Assembly: GCF_965638725.1 (NCBI RefSeq)
Contig: NC_134960.1
Span: forward strand, 2,234,501-2,298,500
Source of the DNA: Aptenodytes patagonicus
Lineage: Eukaryota; Chordata; Aves; Sphenisciformes; Spheniscidae
DNA length: 64,000 bases
Reading direction: 5' to 3'
This document shows positions 24,095 to 37,300 of this stretch, piece by piece (positions within the stretch are counted from its first letter, which is position 1; every line of letters starts with the position of its first letter). Both the position numbers and the translations under genes were made by a program. Under the pieces are notes generated by a model. The model did not search any database. It had not been told where the DNA came from and was given only the letters and a program-made list of their open reading frames with translations.

Positions 24095-25245
24095 CACTCA
24101 AAGAAACACAGGTAATGCCGAGAGTGCTTCTGCAACCCAAGGAACAATTTCTTGGCAGACTGTCAACAAGGTTTGGTGGGTTTTTTTAGAACAATTTGAA
24201 AACAATTCACTGATTACATGAGTTAAGTGAAATAACAGACCTCAAAGCAATCATGCAGTTGGCATTTGAGAAGTATATTCTGAATTTAGTTCTCAGTACA
24301 TTCCACCATGAGGTCAACGCAGTGGCATAGATTAACACAAAAATTTAGCTCTAAATACATTCATTGTGTGCGTGTGTATGTGCACGTGTGAAAAGCACAG
24401 AAGACAGCAGAATTGTTTCCATCATCCAAATTGCACCAAAGACGTTAAAACAATTTAGACATAAAACTTCCAACACACATCGAAATGGAAGAACCCCAAA
24501 CTAACACCGCTCCCTCCGCACACAGATGAAACCTTTTGCATCATTTAAAATAATGCCTGGAAACAACTCCACCATACAGGTACAGTTGAAAACCAGCATT
24601 GGAATCAAGTGAATTTTGTGAGCAAAACTTCAGTGCTACAAATATTTTGTGCAAGACAATCCTTTCGATCTACGCTGAGTTAAAACATATCAAGTTAGAA
24701 TTAATTCTCAAAATCTTTCTTTGCATCTTTCTGAATTTGGTAACAAATTCAGCACGTGCAAAGTCATTTGAGTAAGACTGCAGAGAGGCATGTTCTCATA
24801 ACCTTCCCTATAATAAATAAGTTTCCTGTCCAGAGACAGAAGTCAAGGAATCAAAACCAATTAGCAGTTTTTTCTGGCAATTTTTACTTCTTGACGTGCA
24901 TTAGCTCTGGAGAAGGTTCACTGAGGAATCCAGGTACCCTGCCAGCCCTTGAACTCATTTTCAAGTATCTTGCAGCTGACCTATACACTTGAAGTTATGA
25001 AGGATTGATCAGATACTGTTCCATGGTTCTACTGCATTAAAACAACTGTGCCTGAAATGTCTCATTGAAGGCTATACAGTATTTATGTTCATATAAAAAG
25101 AGAATGTACGGAACACAGTGTTTAAATTAATAAATAAGGTTAAAATTACAGGAAACAAAGTGTTGCCACTAGCCCTTTCTAGAATGAATTTTAGAAGAAA
25201 AGTCCATTTAACTTTCAGTTCACCAGGAAGTACACAGGAGTTCCA

Positions 25246-25333
25246 TCAAAAAGCTGTGCTTTTAAAAATCTCTGGATTTTCTTCTTCCTCCTTGGAATCC
25301 CTTGTGCTACTAGATGCAGGCCTGTATTCTAAT
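25246..25333 (-). CDS. SLC22A5: SLC22A5 exon 10 (last coding exon, stop TGA)
   Basis: Acceptor CCCCAG at 25,334; the first base completes Gly529. The exon encodes a hydrophilic cytoplasmic tail of 28 residues with an acidic run (SKEEEENPE). It ends KSTAF then TGA at 25,248-25,246. STAF is the PDZ-binding end through which human OCTN2 contacts PDZK1-type scaffolds. An alternative AG four bases further on would shift the frame to an early stop, so I chose this acceptor. Confidence 0.93.
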
Positions 25334-28300
25334 CTGGGGCGGGGGGAGAAAGAAAAAAGAAAATAACTTAAAAAACAGATGAGAGAACAGAGAAAAAAAA
25401 CTCTTTGATATCCTGAGCCCTATTTGACATTACAGCCTCCTAATTTTAATATCTTGTTGACTTCAGTTGGACAGGTCCCTTTCTTACACGAGTATATGCT
25501 TATGTGCCCTCTTCAATCAGAGCCGTGGCAAAAGGCCAAATGCTCGCAATGCCTTCTTAGGTCAGTTGAACTAAACTGGAAGAGTTCAGCCCTTCACCAG
25601 TGCTTATATGACTTTCAGAACCTAGCAAAATAGATTATAACCCACAAAATGTCCCTATACCTTTATAAAGCAATACACTTTTACAAATGCATTCCTCATA
25701 TGTACTTTTATTCAGTCCTCAAAGTAAAATGATAGATTTGGAGCCGAGAGATGTACATATGAACATACACACTTGGGAACAGGGACCAGGATTCCAGCCA
25801 AACTCTTAGATCTTCAACAGAGCACTGACTACGCTACCAAAACCAGCCCCTCCCTCTGACAGTACCTAGGCAAGTCCGCTCCTCTTCTCAGAATAGAGAA
25901 CAGATGTGTTAAGATCAGAAGGCGACACTTACCCTTTCACCAACAGCATTTGATCAATTGTGTCTGGAAGAGGCATACCATAGCTTTCTGGCAGAAATAA
26001 AGTCAGAATTCCTGATAGCACAGTCAGGCTCCCCATCAGGATGTAAGGCAGGAATCGATCATAGGCACCTAGCAGAATACAAAAAAACCCCAACACCCCA
26101 GGTTCAGCTTTAAGCCTCCGATACCGTTTGTACCTAGGAACAAGGCTTTATCTGCGTAAGATTTATGCTTTCAGTACAAAACAAACCAACCCCCTCACAG
26201 TCTGGCATTCAAAGCATATATTGTTTTAACTGTGGTTTTAGGAACTCAAGAGACTGTGAAACAATAGCTGTAAGAGCTGTCCCTATTGAGTCAGTAAGAT
26301 TGTGAGTCTTCCGAACGTCTCTTCAACAGGGCATAAAACACAATTTCTCTACGTTATGACCATTGTTCGGAGATGTTGAGAACCCATTTTTACCTGCAGT
26401 TTCACAACACACCTGGACCTGGGAACAAAGAACAGTCAGAAAATCCCAATGACCCACAGAGGCAGGACACCGATCTGGGTAAAAAGCATTGCTTCCCACC
26501 TGCCAGCACCTCCCCAGCGCAGGCAGACGAGTTAACTTACCGAGGTAAACGAAGTAAGGCGAGAGGATGCTGCCCAGTCTAGAGGCCATGGAACTTGCTC
26601 CAACTCCCATGTTTCTCACTACTGTTGGGTAGAGCTCAGCCGTGTAAACATAAACCATTGAAAAGGCAGATGTGATCCCAAATTTCCCTAACATCACCAG
26701 TAGAATAGATAGCGCACGAATATCTGAAATCAAAACACAGTAAGGATTTCAATAGAGCTCTGACAATCCATGGTATCTCTTAATTCCATTGTGTTTGTAT
26801 AATTCCTGTCTAATTAATTCCAGTATCTGGTGTCTTCTTTTCTCTGTACATGTCTACAAGCACGGGCAACATTTTTTAAAATTTATTTATTTTTAAATTA
26901 CTAGCGCTCAACATTTTCATTTCCTTGAGAATGGGGCTTCCTGCCAAGTAAAAAACAAGAAGAGAGCAAGCACTGGAGAGGTCCTCTCAGATTTCAGGGG
27001 CCAGATCTCTGCTATTGCAAACACCACCATATATCCCCTTTTTGGTAAGGTGAACAAAGTTAAACATTTGAAACAAGTTATTTTTGGTTTCCTGCTCTGG
27101 TTTCTCATGAACACTGCTAGCTACAAGTCAATAATTTAATTACAGGAAGCCAGGCTGACTTTAACTGGGACAGTTAGATCTGAAAATCGAAACAGATCCT
27201 ATCTGTGTCCAATTGATTCAAAGGACTGGAGAAAGAGAATGCAACACATGCATTACCTGTATAAAATAAGCAAGGCACTTCTTGTGCATTCTCTTTTGTT
27301 TCTTCTTTGATATGTAAACAAGTGCTGAGCAACAACACCCCCCCATCATATTCAACAGCATTACCAGTAAGAGTCCATAACCCCTTAATCTAACTGGCCT
27401 AAAGATACATATGGTTTGGTATCCAATGAGTGTTATTTTGTCCTCCTTTCCAGTTGCCAAACATTATTTTAACTATCAACACTAATTCAGTGCAAGCAGT
27501 TTTGCTTATCAAAAATGCTTCCACAATGACTCCCTCGAATATAACTGTTTAAACAAGCCATAAAGAGACAGTCATTTACAGTTGTTTGGGAAGTTTTGCA
27601 GCTTCCTGGTAACCTCCGCTGACCAAATTCTGGTTGGTCTAGTCCTGGTTTTACACTTGGACCTTACCAGGGCACCTTGCCAGGGGTGCACATTAAAGCA
27701 AAACCGGACTACAGAGCTGATCCCAACAGACCACAAAGCCAATGACCCACCTTTAAAAATGTATCTGAATTGACATGTTGTGTGAGCTCCCTGTGCAGCA
27801 GCACTGAGAACCAAGGAAGAGGGGCAAAGATAGGGAATGAATATCTGTATTTAGTCCCCTCAGGACACTTTTCCTCCGCATCTGCCCAGTTCGTGGTACT
27901 GCACTTCACCTATCATACGTATTTGAGATTAACTAACGATTCCATACGTGAAGGCACCAGCTGAATGAAGAGAAGAACACAGCCTCCCAAGAATAACGCA
28001 GCAGCCATTGAATACCGTCGAGGGAGATTTCGAAGCAGCAGCCAGGAAATAACGTAGGCTGGAACTTCAATCACTGCCGAGAGAAAGCAGTTCACATAGA
28101 CGTCTCCATGCAAGTTAGGTGTGTCAAGAGAAAGTCCAAAATAACCAACAGAGATTATCATCCTGAAAGAAACAGAGTAACAGGGTCAGACAGTTTTCTC
28201 TTCTTCCTGAGGTTGCCCTGAACCTCTGTTAAGCACAGAAATCACTATGTAAGGCAAATTCAGCATCTGCCAGATTCTTTCACCTTTGAAACATCTTAAG

Positions 28301-31300
28301 TGCTGACTTCAGAAACAGCAAGATAACAATTACACAGTGCTGATGCTTTTTATCTTTCAAGTTTCTCTTGAATTTAAGGAATATATTTAAAAAAAGAAAA
28401 TCCTATTCAGCATTAACGCAATTAGGTAACTCCAGAGCTGTTGCTAGCCTTGCTGAGGCACAGGCCTATGAGCCCAGCAGTGCTGGATGGTCATGCAGCT
28501 ATAGTGGTCACTCTTCTTTTCTGATGCCATTGCATGACTTTGCAACTGTCCATCCCACTCTCATGCAGACCTCGCAAGGAAGGTGTGGGTATTTGTCACT
28601 TTTAGACATCTCATTTGTCTCTGCTAGTCACGCTGATGGAGAGGGGCTGACTACTTCTCACGTATGCCTCCGTATTTCAGGTCACCCCTGGGAGATAAGC
28701 GATGATCATTCACAATGCAGTGATACAGCAGTTCCTATTACTAGTAGTTATGGCTTTAGCCTGAAAGTTTGGACTACTGAATTTTACTGCTGCTGAGGCC
28801 TACAGCAGCTTTTCATCACGTTTACCAGAGCGCTCTGGGTGGAGAACATTGTTTCTGGGTCATTACCCTCCATGCTTTGTGTATAAAGTCACAGAGGAGG
28901 AGTACGGCATCCTGGCAGACCCAAACAATCCAGGATTTTCTCTGCCATGCCCCAAGCTGGCTGGGCAGGATCCAAGTCACATTTGCATGGCTTGGTGCCT
29001 GGGCTGGTCAGTGTAGCAGGACAGAGCTTGGTGCCCGGGAACGCTGCCATCTTAACTGTGCCACTGCCAGATGAGAACTGGCTTCCACGTGATCAAGGGA
29101 AACACACACCTGGCCTTGGAGACAAATCCTGTCACGTCTTGGGAGATGCTGGGAAGAGAAGGTTATGCTTCACCAACAAGCAATGTGCGGTAAACAAGGA
29201 AATAATGGGTCCAGGTGCACTGGCGAGGTACAGAGCACTCAGCACTTCATCTCCTTCAGCATTTATGTTATAACAGAACCTGGAGCAAAATCACTGCACA
29301 GCACAAAGCGGATCACTGACCAAAGATTAGCTCTTCCTCCTCCTCAGTTCATGTGGGAAGAGCCTTCACGGTCCAATTGCTTAAAACAAGTTGCCTAGTA
29401 TACCTGGGAAGGTATGAAGTCATACAGCTGAGGGTAACCCCCCCACAGCTCACTGCTGTGAGCTATTCTTCTCAAAAGTAGTTATGCAGTGTTTTCCACA
29501 ATGCTGTACAATATGCCAGCCCTGTGCTCCTAGGAGTTATTTTTATACACAATAAACTGTGCTTGCTGGAACTCACTTTCAGCAGCAGTCTGCCTTAGCT
29601 TATCACATTGGCAAACTTTGATACAGTTATACATCTTCTATGAAAACTTTACGGGTATTTACACGTCCCAGGGTGATGAGAAGCCAAACTTCCTCCTCCC
29701 TGATGCAAACCCAGCAAAGAGTTTAGTTTAAAAGCCTTCTACTTACTCAAAATTAACAAAACTCAGCAATATGTAAAGGTGATATACTGCTATCTGCAAC
29801 CATCCTCTTTTACAGAGCTTCTTTTATGAGATCTTTCAATTCATAACGCAGAATATACCATCAGTATACTATGGGTTGGAAAACATTGCTGTGAGTCAGC
29901 ACAAGATGCTTTATATTTTGGGAAATTAATAAAAGGAGGTTAGGCAACTGACATGCAAGGTAAAAATAGTGGAAAAATTGCCCAAATCAACTGAATACTC
30001 TTCTGCAAGAGGAGGTAAGAATGTGTAAGTCAGTTGCACATGTTTGACTCTTCCCGCCTATCATAAAACTTCATTTATCATGTGATAAAAAGCCCTTCAG
30101 CATATGGAATGGTTTACATACTGCCACGTCACTCTGTTTCTCTCAGATGCTTTGTCCTACCAGAAATGCTGTTCAAACAGGTTTTGCATTTGATTTCTAC
30201 AACCACACACGCAAAATCAGCTGTGCCTAGGAACTCGCTACTGATCTACTCCATGCAGATTAGAAGTAGGGCGGTCTCAATTCGCTAGCTCACTTCCAAT
30301 TAAAGGTGAGAGTCAGCAATTCAACTTGGAGGTTAAAACAACAGTATACAGAAACTTATCGACATTTCTGCGAAGAACCAACATTACTTTTCTTTTTTGA
30401 GCTGTTTTCTGCTCAAGTTCCTTTCTCAGTGTGTTTGTAGCACTGTCCTTGGTGATGGGCAAGGGAATCTGGCTTAAATATTAGCCAAGTCATCCTTTGA
30501 CCCAAAAAGCCCCATCAGCTTGTACACACTGGCAGCTCAGTGGACTGAACTCCAAGGCTTTGCCTCACTAAAGCACAGGAACATTGTTCAAAAAGGCAGC
30601 AAATAGACTCAGTTAGCTCCAAAGCACTTGAGGGACCTTCTTGGTTAGGACACTGTAGCTACACGCACTAATTAAACTTCACTTTTATAACCTATAAAGG
30701 CAGGCTATAAGTTACCCTCTCCATTTTCTCTCTTCTGAGCAATTACAGCTTCGCTGAGATTTCCAGTAAAGGAAAATGACAACTGTTTAATCAAACTGAG
30801 CATAAAGTATGGCTTCAGCTAGTGTAAGACCAAGCTGAAGATGGCAGGTAGACATAGTAGCTAGCAGGAAGGTCTAGGGAAATCTCAGATTAGAACTTCA
30901 AAGGAAGCTTTATCCCTTTAAGACACAATACAAAAGAGATGGGAAGATTCTCCCCGTAAGTCAGGCATCGCGGTGTTCAGACCCCTGGGCAGTAGTCCTC
31001 TGACTGGAGGACAGGGCACGACTCATTCCTCTTAAAAGACTTCGTTACTGTCAGATGAGGGTTCCCCAAGGCCCAGTATCAGGCAGGATTCTCACACATC
31101 ATTGCCAGCTGATCTGATGCTTGCTGAGTTCAGGATATGCCTGACTGCTTCAGAAAGAAATAACAATCCAGATGTTTCTAGACTGTTACTGAAATGCAGA
31201 ACCTACGTAACCAGAATTTTGTTGCTTCAGCCAGCAGGTTATTGGTTTTTGAGCTGGTTTTGTCCGTATCTCTTCAGAATACCTTATAGTGTTCAAAGAA

Positions 31301-34300
31301 CAGTTTTTAATTGTTTTGCTGCTTTCGCGCTTGTGTATTCCTTAACCATGCTTGCTTACCAAAGAATCACTGACATAATTGTGATAGTTAGGATATTTCG
31401 GGTTTTCATTAGATCCAAAATGGTGTACGTCTGTTGCTTCTGGGAATTCAAATCTTGCAGCTGGAAAAACAAACAAACAAACAGAAAATCCATGGGAACA
31501 TTAACTTCCTGAAAGCACAATTGTTGTGCAAATAAGTCCCCCCCCAACTTATACATCAGTATTTTGATATGCTGCAGAGCTGAAACAGGTGCCTCACTTT
31601 TAACTGACCACGTATAAGCCGTAAGAGCCAACTTACCTGTGAAAGTAGTTGCTCCTCCCTAATTTAAAGTCACTTAAAATTTAGGCTGAAATTTGTAATC
31701 ATCTTCTCTGCCTGAGTCTCCATAAAGCAACTGCTTATTGTTACTTTTATACTTGAATTATAAAGCAACAGCATTAATTTCTGATTTATATGTCACTACT
31801 GGCAGGGTTCTTACATCCAGTTTTGAGGACTGCACCTTGAGGATCATGCAAATCAACTGCACCCAGACAAGAAGAGAGCAACAAGGATGATGAGACATTT
31901 GAAAAATGTGATCTTTAAAAGTCTGAAAGCAGAGGGTTTATTTAGCCTAAGGGCCAGAAGACGGAGGGAGTCTTAAAAGACCAAGAATGGTCTTCAAAGA
32001 CCAGCAAAAAAAGTGATAAACTGTCCTCTATGTCCACTACAGACAAGGCAAGAACTAACAACATTAAACTGCAGCAGGACAGATTTAGTAAATGACTCCT
32101 CATGCTGGACCTAACAGTAATGTATTTAAACTGAGACAAATTGGCCAATGAGCTGAACAGTGCCCATCATTATTTAGCCTGGTTTTGAGATCATCTTCTA
32201 AGAATATAAGCAAAAAGACAAACAAACTTCTTTCCCCCTGTAACTTTCCAGCTCCTCAAAATAAAACCGCTTCCATGTAAACAATGCAAAGATATTCACC
32301 CATGAAGCATGCGAACAAGTTGTGTGCTCGATACGATTGTAAAAAAGGGAAGAATTTAAGGGTTTTTTTAATTTAGGTCTTCAATTTGGACCCCTAACAA
32401 GGAGTAACAAGGGAGAGATTTTTCAAAATATGTAGAAGGTGATTTAAGAGGACAAGTTCCATTGATTAAAACTATCAACTCTGATAAAGCAACACTATAT
32501 GGCTGAAGAACCACAGTTTTCTAGACATGTCATTTTTCTTTTTTTTTTTTTTTTAATCGCAAAAGATGGTATGTCTTCAGGATTTATCACAGGCTATTTA
32601 CTCATCAATTTAATGGTATTTTTAGCAGTCTTACACTAAGAACATTAACGAGATTTTGATCTTACAATCTTCCACAGAGAGTCTTTTTTCTGTTAGGACA
32701 TTTTGTATCTATCTGAATCTGTGACTCTATCAACAGCTAGAAATCTAACCAAGAAAGAAACAAGCATCCACCTTAGCAGCTCAAAATTATCAAATGAAAA
32801 AAGGTAATACTGAAATATTTTTAATTTTGACACTTTTTTGAATTGTAAGCTGCCAAGACGCCTCACAGTATTTAAGTGAGGACTTCTCTTTCCACAACTA
32901 GAAGAATCACTCTTGCCTGACAGACCTCTATTATGTGCAAGCACAATAAACTGTATACAAAGATTACTTCCTCCCTTGATTTTTTAAGTCAGCGTGACCT
33001 GAGAATGCCAAATTAAATTTTAATATGTTTAAAGACTGAATGCCTTTTGTTGGCACTGTGTACTCCTTCATGGTATGTGCAAACATTTATCAATAAAAGT
33101 AAACTATGATTGCAGCTTCAAAATAGTGCAATTACTCACTACTTTAAACTTTTCTGAACTCTTTCAGCCTGGTCTAATATGCCAACCTCTACTCTGTATT
33201 AGTTCAACTTACAATACTTTTTTCCCTAAAACATCAGGCTGGTCCAGCAGAAGTAGCTGGATGTATTGCAGGACACAACGCACCAATAAAGAGGCAAAAG
33301 CAACCTCATCAACCTCATTCAGTTAGTGATGTTTCTTTTGGCAAGCCAGTTGCTGGACACTGATTTGGTGCCCTTAACTCTTGTCCCTCAACTCAAAATA
33401 CACATTAATATCCTCAATGTCCTGTAAACTGTATCTGAGCTAATGGGAACATGAAGTTTACGTAACCCCTGCAGTCAGGTGAAAATTCTTTCTGAGTGAT
33501 ATTTTGTTCTGAAGACCTGGAGGATAAAATAGTGGCCTTGATGCTTGTGCACGCCAAACTTCAATGTATTTGCTTTCACAAATCTTCATTTTCTGTGAAA
33601 GACAAACAGTTCTTTACATTTGATAGCTTTCACTCTGCCTGAAGCCAAATCTCCCACAACACAAACTGCAGTCAGCTTTACAGCTCACAGCCCTTTCTCA
33701 TAAATCACATGATCTTTCCTAAGTACTCTCCAGTTTTGCCACTATTCGTTTCCAGGAAACCAGCAAACAGGAAACAAAAAAAAGGAGAAAAACCAAACAA
33801 ACCGCAAAACAAACCCAGGAACAGTAACATTCTGAGAGTCACAGCTGATGAGAAGAAAAGGACCCTGCCTTTTAGGAGCTGGATAATCAGACAACATAAT
33901 TCTCAACAGGACAGGCTAGAACAAGAAGCTATGAGAAGGGCAGGGAGCGTAAAACGATGACTTGAAATTAAACCTATCATCCTAACATTTCTATCCCCCT
34001 CATATGGGATAACTCAGCCAACCAGGCCCTATTTGTGCTCCGCAGCTTGCTTGCGACTAGTCACCTGCTCGATCCTAACTGGTTTTGACATCTCTGGAGC
34101 CTCAATATTGCAGGTGCTGCTCTCCAGCTGCATGGGTTCAAGGAATACTCCAAACATGAGCTCAGGTTGCTTCCCCATCCAGAACTCACGTTCCAACTGC
34201 ACGAGGGCTAAGGGCCAGTTGGATTTCTGAGAACCTCGCTGCAGCGTAAACATGCTTCCTAAAAAACTCAAGAGAGGCTGCGAGCCTTCTGCCTTACAGC

Positions 34301-37300
34301 TCTTCAGAAAGCAGACAAAAGAACAGCGTAAACAGACCACTGATGAAGAAAAGTTTTGCACAGATTTTTTTGGTCACAGCATTACTTTTACCTTAGAAAG
34401 TAAAAAGATGGGCGGGAGTTCTGCACTTAAACAGTGCCTGTTCATCGAGCTCATTTTCCTCTCAGTGTCAGAATGTTAATCTGTGTTTCTGAAAGTTGAC
34501 GTGCAATGATTTATCTGTAAATAAGCACCGTGTACTCCAGCCCACCCTGCTGCAGAAGTCAGCATTTCCCCTCGTCCAGTGTTCCCCGGGGCAACATCCC
34601 TACTCTTGCCCCTGCCTTCTGCTGCTTCGTAATCCAGCCCCATTCAGAGATGACAAACAGATCAGTATTTCTTTCTAAGAATGGGAGATGGAGATGACAA
34701 ACAGATCAGTATTTCTTTCTAAGAATGGGAGATGGAGGATTCCAGGAACAGTGACGTTAAGCAGATGTTGGAGCTTGTTTTCCCTTCTTCTGCTGTAGTG
34801 CTGGCAATGGGCAAGTTTTCATGCCTACAGCTTAAGAAGGAAGGATCAAAAAAAAGGAAAAAAAAAAAAGCGTGTTCTAATGAAAATCCAGGGAAAAAGC
34901 TCATAAGAAGGTCTGGGTTTTCCTGGCATTCTCACTCTGTTCCAGCAAGACCACGATGTCTGTCCTACTATCTACAAAGGAGTCTGGACAAACAGATTTG
35001 TTTGCACCTCGGCTAGCTTCAGCCCAAGTGAAGCTGTTTCAATCTCAATAGCAAACACACTACAGTTTAATGGCTAACCGTTTTCCTTAGTCTGCTACAG
35101 AGGCCTTGTAAAGCAAGTGAATATACAAGGTATTTTCACGTAAACGACAAGACAATGTCAATTGTCAACCAGAACACAATTAGGTGACTGCCCAGACAGA
35201 CTCTACAGAACTGCCTAGAGTGGTGCCCATTCTCCTGGATTATGCAAACAGTTTGTCTGTCTGGTTTTTGGAGTTCATGTTTGAATGAGTGTGGAACTGC
35301 TTCTACATCTTAAGGTCACCAACAGCTCAGACAAATGGGGGATACGTACAGGAAACAAGAACATGCTGGAAGGAACAGATGGGCAAGAAAAGATACTGCT
35401 AGCTACTCCACCCGAAAGGAGCTCAAGTTTTGCTCTCCTTAACATGGAGTAGAAATTGGAGTTGAATATGGAATTGAACTAGAATGACATTCTTTCCACT
35501 GCCACTGGCCAGGATTAGTCCTGTGTTAGACTTTTACAGAACTATATTAGACTGCACAAGCATAAAATCTGTTTAGTGCAAGTATTTAGATCACAAAGCA
35601 ATAGGTACCTCAAATTCATTACCTTCCCCCAAAAACTAGAGTTTAAAAGGAAGAAGGTGGCGGTAAACTGGATCAAAAAGATTGCATTAGAATGCATGTT
35701 GGCATTCCCATGGGAACGGGACAGCAAGGGCTTTGCAAATCTTAACGAAGTGGGGAAAGGGTATTCTGCTTTTCAGGAAAAGGATGACCTTTTACCCATT
35801 TGAGAAGTATGTGATACACTGCAGGCATAACTCAATTGATACGTCTGTAAATTAATCGCTTTACATGGTCAGCTGGACTGCTGAATGAGTCTTACCTCAC
35901 TAGGGTCAAGTATTACATCTGGGGCTGTAAGGCCGTTAGTTTTTGCAGCCTTTCGGATGATGTCTTCCGCCTCTTGAAATCTTCCCTGGGAGATCAGCCA
36001 CCGTGGAGATTCCGGAATGACCCTGCAAACAAGGTTCAGAATAACGAGCCTGCATTTCCACAGACAGCACTGCTGCAGGCACCACTACGCATTGTTCCAG
36101 GCATGAAGAGCTCAGAACTTGCCATATCGTGCAGACATTAAAGCAATGACAACAGAAATCAGATTTACAAGAGCAGACTAGCATACTGAACAAGAACAGA
36201 CTAAAATGTGTTTGTGGATTTTAGAAATACTAAAGAAATAAGCCATGACTCAGAAAAAAGAGCAACCAAAACCTTCAGAGTATGGGAAAACAGTTTAATT
36301 AAAGAAATTCAGAAATGTGAATACACAAGCAGCATGCTGTACATTAAGAGGCGTATCCTTAAAGAATAACACATATAAAATTAGTAACTGTAAATACTGT
36401 CATGTAAGTCAGAAAGTAGAATTTGCCTGAGTCATTCAACTTTGTAAGAAACTGGATGGAATCACGAACATAAATGCCAGTGTAAGTGAAGAAACACCAC
36501 CACCATGTGGACTATTTAAACTTTACATGCCACCTAAAAGTAGTATTTCATTAACTATGGAAGAAAACATGGAAGCCTCGCAGATGTGCAACTACTGTTT
36601 TGTAGCTTGTCGTATCTATGTCACCCTAGCATTGCCCAGCTTCCCAAAACAATTGGTTTCTCCTTCTGCCCTTAGTTCAGGCCTACTCTTAAAAGTTCAT
36701 GGATTTCAGTTGGTGCAGAAGGATGAGTTTTATTGACTTTTTTTTTTTCCCCTTTGCATGTGGATCACTTAATTTTATAGAAGCCTACAGAAAATGAAGA
36801 ATAGGCTTTTCAGGCATGAGTCAGATCACCCACAAAGCTATGGACTTGCAGTTAAACGACTGGGAAGAGGAAAGGGCACAACACCCATTCTTCACCTGCC
36901 CGTTCCTGAATTTCATCGGTAAAGGCTGGTTGGCTTGGAGCCTGGATCTTAAAAATCTGCAGACAGGACCTTCTAAAGACTAAAGTCTTTTAAATTAGTT
37001 ATACTCACCACCAGAGCGGGATGCAGAGCAGCCCAGGTAAAGTAAGTGCCAGCAGCAGCATCCGCCAGTCTCTGATGAAGTAAGCAAACAGTGGCAGCAA
37101 CATGTAGCCAAATGCATAAAATATGCAAACGCCTAGCGTGCAGAACAGCACGCGAATTGATTTGCCAAGAATTTCTGTGCCTGTTCAAAACAACAGGGAG
37201 AAGATTAATATTTTGACTTAATAGCAACCAAGTAACTTACTGAAAATACCTCTAACGATTGGCTTTGAAATATACTACACTGGGTAGTTACAGCACATAG

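Larger units (their letters stand above)
20401..25245 (-). other. SLC22A5: AT-rich 3' flank and candidate 3' UTR of SLC22A5
   Basis: Directly follows the SLC22A5 stop codon on the minus strand. The sequence is AT-rich and poor in open frames, as 3' UTRs and flanks are. Minus-strand AATAAA hexamers occur at 23,958-23,953 (about 1.3 kb after the stop), 20,827-20,822 and 20,567-20,562. The first gives a UTR of ordinary length; the last two would give about 4.4-4.7 kb. Which end is used cannot be told from sequence. No other gene is recognised here. Confidence 0.45.
31461..35895 (-). other. SLC22A5: SLC22A5 intron 5
   Basis: A 4.4-kb intron between exons 5 and 6. It contains a degenerate CR1-like fragment, a T-rich tract near 32,537-32,553 and a perfect 44-bp tandem duplication. 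No coding sequence is recognised on either strand. Confidence 0.85.

Noticed and set aside
28368-29398. Plus-strand frames of 142 and 108 codons in SLC22A5 intron 6
   Set aside because: No recognisable domains, no splice or promoter context, and antisense within an intron.
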